Assembly (NCBI GenBank): GCA_902373595.1 | Contig: CABKMX010000056.1 | Location: 1-6,728, forward strand | DNA from: an uncultured Christensenellaceae bacterium | GTDB taxonomy: Bacteria; Bacillota; Clostridia; Christensenellales; UBA3700 | Direction: 5' to 3' | Length of the DNA: 6,728 bases | Part shown: in pieces, positions 1 to 6,728 of the stretch | Numbering within the stretch: the first letter of the stretch is position 1 | Layout of the letters: every line of letters starts with the position of its first letter | Notes under the pieces: model-generated | Seen by the model: only the letters and a program-made list of their open reading frames with translations | Database searches by the model: none | What the model was told of the DNA's origin: nothing | Translations under genes and position numbers: made by a program

Positions 1-16
1 TGTCGGAGGGGGAGTA

Positions 17-119
17 TTGAGGGGGAACCATTTCGCCGCTCATATGAAAATACCGCCTGCAAGCGATTTGATTGCAGGCGGTATTGATTTGAGCGATAAG
101 CGAAATGGTGCCCCCTCAA
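17..119. repeat. Nested imperfect inverted repeat, MITE-like, at the MATE gene 3' end
   Basis: The stretch folds back on itself almost end to end. The outer arms are 17-36 and 100-119; they match at 19 of 20 positions, with one A/C difference. Moving inward, a six-base match pairs 37-42 with 90-95, leaving a four-base bulge (96-99) on one side. After a small internal loop comes a perfect 14-bp stem, 49-62 with 72-85, around a nine-base loop. The right outer arm contains the TGA stop codon of the MATE gene. No convincing target-site duplication is visible on either side. GAGGGGGA from the left arm recurs at 6-13, at the edge of the window. Terminal inverted repeats of about 20 bp in a non-coding element of about 100 bp are typical of miniature transposable elements and of REP/BIME-like repeats. 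That reading is inference; an elaborate terminator is the alternative. Confidence 0.5.
47..85 (-). terminator. Probable intrinsic terminator of the MATE gene
   Basis: Read on the minus strand, a perfect 14-bp GC-rich stem (85-72 with 62-49) with a nine-base loop ends in a short run of four T, two of which belong to the stem. It begins about 30 bases after the MATE stop codon, the right place for a factor-independent terminator. The T-run is short, so termination may be incomplete. The hairpin is also the core of the larger inverted repeat at 17-119. Confidence 0.55.
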
Positions 120-1492
120 AGCCGCGACAGCGGTCTCTTCCCCGATATGAAGTATCCGCCAAGCGCAAACGCAAGCCCGACGATCCAGCCGATCGCGTAC
201 GCCCAGCATACGCCGGTGAAGCCCAGCGACGGCGCGAGGATGTACGAAAACGCGACGCGGAAGACGAGGTCGCCGCCCGTTGCGAGCATGAACAGGAGCA
301 TCTTGCCTTCGCCGCGGTGAAGTCCGTTGAAGACGAGCTCGACGCCGACGAGAAGGTAAAACGGCGAGGTGATCGTGAGGAAGAGCTTGCCCGCATCGAC
401 CATCTCATCAAAGCCGGCGTCCTGCGAACCGGCGAACAAACCTATCAAAAACCGAGAACAGGTCAAGGAAACTATCAAGAACGCCGCCGAAACGGACAGC
501 GCGAGCACGTTGCCCCACTTCAATCCGCTCTTGACGCGGTCGCGCGCGGCGACGGCGAGGTTTTGGGCGGTGTAGGCGCTCATCGCGTTGCCAAGCATGT
601 TGTTGCACGAAATGCACATCGTGTTGACCTTGACCGCGGCGGTGTAGCCTGCGATCACAGACGGCGAAAAGCCGTTGACCACCGCCTGCACAAACAGAAG
701 CCCTACGGGCACGAACAATTGTTGAAGCATGCTGGGCACGGCGATGTGCAAGATGGAGCGCAATTGCGACAGCGAGAACGGCTTGACCCTGCCCTGCCGC
801 TCCGACTCGCTCTCCTCGGCGCGGACGAGGCGGCGCAGCTTGACGAACATCCACACAAGCGACGCGACGCACGCCGCGCCCTGCGCGATGAACGTCGCCC
901 AAGCAAGTCCGCTCACGCCCCAACAAATTCCGCAGTGCTCGACGGTGAACACGAGGTCGAGCACGACGTTGACCACCGACGAACATATCAGCAAGATGAG
1001 CGGCGTGCGGCTGTCGCCCATCGCGTTGAACGCGGCGGTCGCGGCGTTGTAGAGCATCACGAACGGCACGCCGTAGGTGTAGATCGCAAGATAGTCGCTG
1101 CTGTCGGCGAAGATGACCTCGTCCGTCTTGAGCAATTTGAGCACGGGATCGCAAACCGCCACGCCGACCGCCGTCAGGACCGCGCTCGCCGCGAACATGG
1201 ACAGCAGCGTCGTCCCGACAGCGGTGCTCATGTCGCGATAGCGCCGCGATCCCATCAGGTTGGCGATGACGACCGCCGCGCCCTGAGACGCGCCGATCGC
1301 TATGCCCGTGTAAATCAGCGTCACCGGATAGGACACCGACGTCGCGGACAGCGCGTTGACGCCGAGCACGTTGCCGGCAATGATGCTGTCGGCGAGATTG
1401 TAGAGTTGTTGGAAGATGTTGGCGAGGATCATCGGGATCGCGAACTTGATCAACACCGATGACGGCTTGCCCATCGTCAGATCTTTTGCCAT
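116..1492 (-). CDS. MATE family multidrug/Na+ (or H+) antiporter
   Basis: This 458-residue integral membrane protein belongs to the MATE (multidrug and toxin extrusion) family, which exports organic cations and drugs using a Na+ or H+ gradient. The length is normal for the family (about 450-460). The first helix carries the family pattern FQQLYNLADSIIAG (27-40). A second hallmark, NAMGDSRTPLI (156-166), lies in the first half. The second half begins again near 250 with a similar helix (PSMLQQLF, 253-260), the expected two-fold repeat of six-helix bundles, after a charged linker at about 217-240. The start at 1492 has an AAGGAG site (1500-1505) seven bases upstream. The gene is monocistronic, with its own promoter and a hairpin terminator. 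Its TGA stop lies within the 17-119 inverted repeat. The substrate cannot be read from the sequence. NorM-, DinF- and MepA-like subgroups are all possible. Confidence 0.93.
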   Translation of the reverse strand: MAKDLTMGKPSSVLIKFAIPMILANIFQQLYNLADSIIAGNVLGVNALSATSVSYPVTLIYTGIAIGASQGAAVVIANLMGSRRYRDMSTAVGTTLLSMFAASAVLTAVGVAVCDPVLKLLKTDEVIFADSSDYLAIYTYGVPFVMLYNAATAAFNAMGDSRTPLILLICSSVVNVVLDLVFTVEHCGICWGVSGLAWATFIAQGAACVASLVWMFVKLRRLVRAEESESERQGRVKPFSLSQLRSILHIAVPSMLQQLFVPVGLLFVQAVVNGFSPSVIAGYTAAVKVNTMCISCNNMLGNAMSAYTAQNLAVAARDRVKSGLKWGNVLALSVSAAFLIVSLTCSRFLIGLFAGSQDAGFDEMVDAGKLFLTITSPFYLLVGVELVFNGLHRGEGKMLLFMLATGGDLVFRVAFSYILAPSLGFTGVCWAYAIGWIVGLAFALGGYFISGKRPLSRL

Positions 1493-1519
1493 GCGGCAGC
1501 TCCTTCCCTTACCGCTAAA

Positions 1520-1548
1520 AAGATAGCACCGAAAAGCGCGATTGTCAA
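1520..1548 (-). promoter_or_regulatory. Sigma-A-type promoter for the MATE gene
   Basis: On the minus strand a consensus -35 TTGACA (1548-1543) is followed by a 17-bp spacer and a -10 TATCTT (1525-1520; four of six consensus bases). The predicted transcription start is near 1513, giving a leader of only about 20 bases that carries the Shine-Dalgarno site. It lies between the rpsI terminator and the MATE start codon, so it fits an independent transcription unit. Confidence 0.75.
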
Positions 1549-1587
1549 CCTTTGCGGATACGTTTTCTCACAAACCGCGGACGGCGC

Positions 1588-1620
1588 AAAAAAAAGACAT
1601 ACGCCGAGGCGTATGTCCTT
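1588..1620 (-). terminator. Strong intrinsic terminator of the rplM-rpsI operon
   Basis: On the minus strand a perfect 9-bp stem (1617-1609 with 1604-1596) closes a CTCG tetraloop and is followed at once by eight T (1595-1588). A G-U pair and A-T pairs with the preceding AAAG can extend the stem. It begins about 20 bases after the rpsI stop codon and ends all transcription coming from the ecf-truA-rplM-rpsI direction before the MATE promoter. Confidence 0.92.
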
Positions 1621-1638
1621 TGACAATGCAACGTCGAA

Positions 1639-2058
1639 TCAACGCTTTCTGAATTGAGGAGCCTTGCGAGCCTTCTTCAATCCGTACTTCTTGCGCTCCT
1701 TGGTGCGCGGATCCCTGGTCAGGAAGCCCGCCGCTTTGAGCGTCGACTTGTAGCTCTCCGCATCCGCGAGGACGAGCGCCCTTGCGATGCCGTGCCTGAT
1801 CGCACCCGCTTGACCGGTGAAACCGCCGCCGCAGACGTTGACGAACACGTCGAACTTGTTCAGCGAATCGGTGAGTTCGAGCGGCTGACGAACAATCAGC
1901 TTGAGGGTGTCAAGCCCGAAATACTCGTCGATCGTGCGCTTGTTGATGGTGATGGCGCCGGTGCCGCCCGGGATGAGTCTGACCCTGGCGATCGCCTTCT
2001 TGCGTCTGCCGGTACCCCAATATTGCAACTTCTTCTTGGTTTTCTTTGCAGTAGCCAT
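1639..2058 (-). CDS. rpsI: 30S ribosomal protein uS9
   Basis: This is ribosomal protein S9 (uS9) of the small subunit. Its basic C-terminal tail reaches the P-site tRNA in the ribosome. The 139-residue protein shows the family blocks in order: [14 protein letters not shown] (15-28), the [19 protein letters not shown] segment (77-95) and the tail [16 protein letters not shown] (124-139), ending in the universal Lys-Arg. It is about nine residues longer than the common 130-residue form because of a lysine-rich N-terminus ([10 protein letters not shown]). The ATG at 2058 is supported by AAGGAG at 2067-2072. Only 15 bases separate it from the rplM stop, so the two are co-transcribed. The terminator at 1588-1620 follows directly. 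Confidence 0.98.
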   Translation of the reverse strand: MATAKKTKKKLQYWGTGRRKKAIARVRLIPGGTGAITINKRTIDEYFGLDTLKLIVRQPLELTDSLNKFDVFVNVCGGGFTGQAGAIRHGIARALVLADAESYKSTLKAAGFLTRDPRTKERKKYGLKKARKAPQFRKR

Positions 2059-2073
2059 ATCTTGAACTCCTTA

Positions 2074-2502
2074 TCAGAATTTGAGCGGTTCGGGCATCTG
2101 TGCCGCGTGGTTGTGCTCGGCGCCCGCGTAGACGCGCAGCTTCTTGAGCATCTGTCTGCCCAGCGAATTCTTGGGGAGCATACCCTTGACGGCGAGCATG
2201 ACCGCCTTCTCGGGTTTGGTCTCCATCAACGTCTTGTACTGGATCTGCTTCAACCCTCCGACATAACCGGTGTGGTAGGTGTGATACTTCTTCTCGAGCT
2301 TCTTGCCGGTGAGGACGACCTTTGCGCAATTGACGACGATGACGTGATCGCCGGTGTCGACATTGGGCGTAAAGGTGGGCTTGTTCTTGCCTCTCAAAAC
2401 GCTCGCGACATTGCTTGCAAGGCGGCCGAGGGACATATCGGTGGCGTCGACGACGTACCACTTTCTCTCGACATCCTGCGGCTTTGCCATATATGTCTTC
2501 AT
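2074..2502 (-). CDS. rplM: 50S ribosomal protein uL13
   Basis: This is ribosomal protein L13 (uL13), an early-assembling protein of the large subunit that binds 23S rRNA. At 142 residues it matches the normal bacterial length. Recognisable segments are [18 protein letters not shown] near the N-terminus (13-30), the [12 protein letters not shown] block (47-58), and the signature region [21 protein letters not shown] (107-127) followed by the conserved His-rich HNHAAQ, where many homologues have HPHxAQ. GGAGGT (2508-2513) lies five bases before the ATG. It is the first gene of the rplM-rpsI pair. It has its own promoter at 2575-2603, although read-through from the upstream ecf-truA operon is also possible because no terminator is visible between truA and rplM. 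Confidence 0.98.
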   Translation of the reverse strand: MKTYMAKPQDVERKWYVVDATDMSLGRLASNVASVLRGKNKPTFTPNVDTGDHVIVVNCAKVVLTGKKLEKKYHTYHTGYVGGLKQIQYKTLMETKPEKAVMLAVKGMLPKNSLGRQMLKKLRVYAGAEHNHAAQMPEPLKF

Positions 2503-2558
2503 ATGAGACCTCCGTGTGATAATTGCCTCTTGTCGGAGAGGGGCTTGTTCTCCTTCAT
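2499..2558 (-). CDS. Possible 19-codon leader ORF overlapping the rplM start
   Basis: In the rplM leader an ATG at 2558 opens a frame of 19 codons ([19 protein letters not shown]). Its TGA stop overlaps the rplM ATG as ATGA, the geometry used for translational coupling. Against it: there is no good Shine-Dalgarno site (only AAGG about nine bases or more upstream), and the predicted transcription start is about ten bases before the ATG. It could be chance. It is listed because of the exact stop/start overlap. Confidence 0.2.
   Translation of the reverse strand: MKENKPLSDKRQLSHGGLI
2525..2544 (-). promoter_or_regulatory. Hairpin in the rplM 5' leader, possible L13 autoregulatory leader
   Basis: In the predicted transcript CCTCT (2541-2537 on the minus strand) pairs with AGAGG (2530-2526) around a six-base loop, and an outer G-C pair (2544 with 2525) can add to it across a bulge. 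The hairpin ends about 11 bases before the Shine-Dalgarno site of rplM. L13 leader RNAs that mediate feedback control are known in Bacillota. Whether this short structure is one of them cannot be decided by eye. Confidence 0.3.
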
Positions 2559-2574
2559 TCGTGCGTGCCTTAAT

Positions 2575-2603
2575 ATATTATCAATAGTGTGACGTTCTGT
2601 CAA
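2575..2603 (-). promoter_or_regulatory. Promoter for rplM-rpsI
   Basis: On the minus strand a perfect -35 TTGACA (2603-2598) overlaps the end of truA. It is followed by a 17-bp spacer and a -10 TAATAT (2580-2575; four of six). A slightly better hexamer, GATAAT, begins two bases upstream but would give a 15-bp spacer. The predicted start near 2568 gives a leader of about 65 bases. This promoter allows the two ribosomal protein genes to be expressed apart from the transporter operon upstream. Confidence 0.7.
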
Positions 2604-3397
2604 TCGTTTGCGCCCACTTTTTTGCGATTTTCAATGCAAAAACCGTCCGAAAGCGGCGCGCCGTAATCGACAGACACCAAAGTCAGCCCCTTTCCCTCGA
2701 GAGTTTTGCCCGCATTCGCGCGCTTTTTGCCGGCAATGATCCCCTCCATCGCGTCCGCCGGAAAGCGCCCGCGCCCTATGTCGATCAGCGTCCCCGTCAT
2801 CGAGCGCACCATGTTGTGCAAAAAGCCGTTGCCGGTGTAGTAAAAATCGAGCTGTCTGCCCTCCTCGCTCACGTCGATGTGCACGTCGTAGAGGGTGCGG
2901 ACGGTGTTGTCCATCTTGCTCTCGGACAGCATGAACGCGCGGAAATCGTGCTCGCCGACCAGCGCGCGGCACGCCGCCTTCATCTTGTCCACGTCGATGT
3001 CGTAAAAACAGACGTGGCAATACTTCTCTTTGAGCGGAGCGTGGATCTTGGACAGATAGACGCGATAGACGTATGTCTTGCGTTTGGCGGCAAAGCGCGC
3101 GTGAAAACTCTCGTCCACGCGGTAGCACGCCTTGATTGCGATGTCGCGCGGCAGCAGCGGATTGACCCGAAAGCCGAAGTCGGACGCGTCTATCTCGACG
3201 TCGCAGTCAAAGTGCGCGACCTGCGCCATCGCGTGTACGCCGGTGTCCGTCCTGCCGCTGGCAATCAACGTAATCGGACATTGCAACTTGAGCGAAAGCG
3301 CCTCTTCGACCGTCTGCTGTACGGACGGGAAGTTGCGCTGGCGCTGAAAACCGTAATAGTTCGCGCCGTCGTATTCGAGCACAATCGCGTATCTCAT
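2600..3397 (-). CDS. truA: tRNA pseudouridine(38-40) synthase TruA
   Basis: TruA converts uridines at positions 38-40 of the tRNA anticodon stem to pseudouridine. The 265-residue protein carries the N-terminal YDGANYYGFQRQ motif (9-20), the catalytic motif GRTDTGVHA (48-56) with nucleophile Asp51, NPLLPRDI (79-86), FHARF (98-102) and GNGFLHNMVR (189-198). Near the C-terminus the usual TAPAxGL motif appears as KTLEGKGL (231-238), a modest departure; the rest is typical. The start at 3397 was chosen because MRYAIVLEYDG is the family N-terminus, ATGA overlaps the ecfT stop, and AAGGGG (3406-3411) lies eight bases upstream. The same frame stays open far upstream to 4120, opposite no real domain, so the longer frame is rejected. 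It is the last gene of the ecf operon and is translationally coupled to ecfT. Confidence 0.97.
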   Translation of the reverse strand: MRYAIVLEYDGANYYGFQRQRNFPSVQQTVEEALSLKLQCPITLIASGRTDTGVHAMAQVAHFDCDVEIDASDFGFRVNPLLPRDIAIKACYRVDESFHARFAAKRKTYVYRVYLSKIHAPLKEKYCHVCFYDIDVDKMKAACRALVGEHDFRAFMLSESKMDNTVRTLYDVHIDVSEEGRQLDFYYTGNGFLHNMVRSMTGTLIDIGRGRFPADAMEGIIAGKKRANAGKTLEGKGLTLVSVDYGAPLSDGFCIENRKKVGAND

Positions 3398-4242
3398 CCG
3401 GCAAGCCCCTTGACGAACTCGACGATGTAGCCGTCCAAGCCGCCCAACAGATATTTGTCCAAAAGTATCAGCGTCGCGAACACGAGCACGATGAGCGTCG
3501 CGACCGCGTCCTTGACCCCGAATTTGAGCACCTTCATCTTGGTGCGGTGCTTGGACGCATTGTAGCACCTCGCGTCGAGTGCGTCCGCCAGCTCGTCCGC
3601 ACGCCTGATTGCACTGACAAAAAGCGGTATCAACACCGGGAGCATCGCCTTGATCTTTTTGACCAATCCGCCGGTGTCGATCTCGGCTCCCCTCGCCTTT
3701 TGCGCCATCATTATCTTGTCCGTTTCGTCCATAAGACCGGGGATAAATCTGAGCGCGATGCTCATGATGAGCGCGATGTCGTGAACGGGCACCTTGATGT
3801 AGGTCAAGGGGTGCAAAAGGCTCTCGATCGCGTCCGTCAATTCGACGGGCGTCGTCGTGAAGCTGAGCAGCGACGTCCCCATCACCAAAAGGGAGATGCG
3901 CAGCGCCATCTTGATTGCAAAATCTATGCCGCCCAAAGTGATCTCGATGATCCACCAATCGACCAGCACCCTGCCTTCGTGATAGAAGAAGATGTTGATC
4001 ACCGCAGTGAAAATCATCAACACAAGTATAGCTTTTACGCTTTTGAAAAGCGTCGTGATCGGAATCTTGGCGACGGCGGTCACCGTGAACAAAAACAGCG
4101 CGACGAGCGCATATCCGCAATAGGACGCGACAAAGAAAATGATCACCATGTAGATGAGCATGAAAATGATTTTCGCGCGCGGATCGAGGCGGTGAATGAC
4201 GCTGCCGGTGGGATAGTATTGACCGAAAGACACGTCTCTCAT
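3394..4242 (-). CDS. ecfT: ECF transporter transmembrane component EcfT
   Basis: EcfT is the membrane scaffold of energy-coupling factor transporters. It couples ATP hydrolysis by EcfA1/EcfA2 to substrate-binding S components that import vitamins and metal ions. The 282-residue protein begins with the typical SVIHRLDPRAKI (14-25). Hydrophobic segments lie at about 25-60, 68-88 and 105-130, with another near the C-terminus (247-263). The cytoplasmic coupling helices carry the two Ala-Arg-X motifs that dock onto the ATPases: QKARGAEI (181-188) and DALDARCYNA (220-229). The second has Cys where many T proteins have Gly, a variant I recall as common in Bacillota. The start ATG overlaps the ecfA2 stop as ATGA, with AGGAGGGG (4247-4254) just upstream. 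No S-component gene is present in the window, as expected for a shared (group II) module. Confidence 0.96.
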   Translation of the reverse strand: MRDVSFGQYYPTGSVIHRLDPRAKIIFMLIYMVIIFFVASYCGYALVALFLFTVTAVAKIPITTLFKSVKAILVLMIFTAVINIFFYHEGRVLVDWWIIEITLGGIDFAIKMALRISLLVMGTSLLSFTTTPVELTDAIESLLHPLTYIKVPVHDIALIMSIALRFIPGLMDETDKIMMAQKARGAEIDTGGLVKKIKAMLPVLIPLFVSAIRRADELADALDARCYNASKHRTKMKVLKFGVKDAVATLIVLVFATLILLDKYLLGGLDGYIVEFVKGLAG

Positions 4243-5173
4243 ACTTCCCCTCCTCTGCCGCCGAACGCCTCGTCCGAGCCGAAGTCGAACTGCGCTGCGC
4301 TCAACTTGGCGATGTCCGTTTCGTCCATATTATTTTTGTCAAATTTTCGCACTATCGCGCGCACCAGATCGTCGGCGTTGACTACGTCGCCGAGGTCGAT
4401 TCCTCTCGCCCTCAGCTTGTCCGCAATGCGCACCGCGCGCGGTATCTCGAGCCCCATCGCCGCCAGCTCTTCGGAGCGGCGGAACAGCTCGTTCATCGGC
4501 AAATCGAACGCGACCCTGCCGTCGTTGAACACGACTATGCGGCTTGCAAAACGCGTGATCTCGTCGACGTCGTGCGAGATGACGATGACTGTCGGCGAAC
4601 ATTCCTTTTTGAGGCGCGTAATCAATTCCAAAATCTGCTCTTTGCCGTACGGGTCGAGCCCTGCGGTCGGCTCGTCGAGCACGAGCACGCGCGGCTGCAT
4701 CGCGATGATGCCCGCGATTGCGACGCGCCTCTTTTGACCGCCCGACAGCTCGAACGGCGCCCTGCCGCGGATATCCTCGAAGTCCAAACCGACAAGGCGT
4801 ATCGCCCTCTCGACGCGGCGGTCGACCTCCTCTTGCGAAAGCCCGAGATTTTTGGGGCCGAACGCGACGTCCTTCTCGACCGTGTCCTCGAACAGCTGAT
4901 ATTCGGGATATTGAAAGACCATGCCGACCGTGCCGCGCAATTTGCGCAGATCCTGCTTGTTCTTCTTGTCGGGTACGAGCTTGATGTCGAACACGTCGAT
5001 TGAGCCGCTCTGCAACTTGATCAGCCCGTTGAGATGCAAGATGAATGTCGATTTTCCGCTGCCGGTATGCCCCAAAATGCCGACGAAATCCCCCTCTTCG
5101 ATCGAGAGGTTTATCCCGTCCAAAGCGCGCTTCGCGAACGGCGTGCCCGGCGAATAGGTGAATGCGAGATCCT

Positions 5174-5189
<16 letters not shown>
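4239..5189 (-). CDS. ecfA2: ECF transporter ATP-binding protein EcfA2
   Basis: This is the second ATPase of the energy-coupling factor module; it forms a heterodimer with EcfA1 on the cytoplasmic side of EcfT. ABC motifs are complete: Walker A GHTGSGKST (40-48), Q-loop Gln93 (VFQYPEYQLF), signature LSGGQ (148-152), Walker B VLVLDE (168-173) with catalytic Glu173, and switch His206 (ISHDVDE). The FQYPEYQLFEDTV pattern is typical of the EcfA2 branch. At 316 residues it is somewhat longer than the usual 280-290. The extra part is a C-terminal tail from about 285, acidic at first and ending Gly-rich (GGRGGEV). The start at 5189 lies 16 bases inside ecfA1 and has GGAGGCGA (5191-5198) upstream; its stop overlaps the ecfT start. 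Confidence 0.96.

Positions 5190-6728
<1,539 letters not shown>

Noticed and set aside
17..1462. Long plus-strand open frame of 481 codons opposite the MATE gene
   Set aside because: Its product is rich in Arg, His, Asp and Gln with no recognisable domain, it has no ribosome site, and it is fully antisense to a clear MATE protein. It arises from GC-rich codon bias.
3565..3573. Cys instead of Gly in the second Ala-Arg-Gly motif of EcfT
   Set aside because: As I recall, ARCY at this position is frequent among Bacillota EcfT proteins, so it is not evidence of lost function.
3398..4120. Upstream extension of the truA frame, suggesting a 506-residue fusion
   Set aside because: The extension is an out-of-frame reading of ecfT, low in hydrophobic residues. 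TruA begins exactly at the conserved MRYAIVLEYDG with a ribosome site and an ATGA overlap.
3547..4737. Long plus-strand open frame of 396 codons opposite ecfT and ecfA2
   Set aside because: Composition is typical of a shadow frame, with no domain, and it crosses two genes with complete family motifs on the other strand.

Overview
The window is a chromosomal housekeeping stretch from a bacterium, most likely an anaerobic, fairly GC-rich member of the Bacillota (Clostridia-like). Three things point there. The gene order ecfA1-ecfA2-ecfT-truA-rplM-rpsI is the classic Bacillota arrangement. Shine-Dalgarno sites are strong GGAGG types. The divergent neighbour is a pyruvate:ferredoxin oxidoreductase, a hallmark of anaerobic fermentation. 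TGA works as a normal stop codon (for example in rplM, rpsI and the ATGA overlaps). No species can be named from the sequence alone.

Layout from right to left, following the minus-strand genes. ecfA1 (6010-5174), ecfA2 (5189-4239), ecfT (4242-3394) and truA (3397-2600) form a tightly overlapping operon read from an extended -10 promoter at about 6034-6062. The first three genes encode the shared energising module of a group II ECF vitamin transporter: two ATPases and the transmembrane T subunit. truA encodes a tRNA pseudouridine synthase. rplM and rpsI (ribosomal proteins uL13 and uS9) follow. They have their own promoter, whose -35 box overlaps the truA stop codon, and they end at a strong intrinsic terminator at 1588-1620. 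Next, from its own sigma-A-type promoter (1520-1548), comes a MATE-family efflux transporter (1492-116). Its stop codon lies inside a 103-bp nested inverted repeat (17-119), whose inner hairpin can act as the terminator.

On the plus strand, the 5' end of a pyruvate:ferredoxin oxidoreductase gene begins at 6224 and runs off the window. Its promoter has a consensus -10 and a near-consensus -35 spaced by 17 bp. Two perfect odd-centred dyads lie close by: one contains the -10 box and one lies just after the predicted transcription start. They look like operator sites. A GC-rich hairpin sits between the two divergent promoters.

There is no sign of a new multigene system. The points most worth a second look are the nested inverted repeat at the MATE stop codon, the double dyad in the oxidoreductase promoter, and a short leader ORF whose stop overlaps the rplM start. 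Nearly all the long plus-strand reading frames opposite these genes are shadows produced by GC-rich codon bias.
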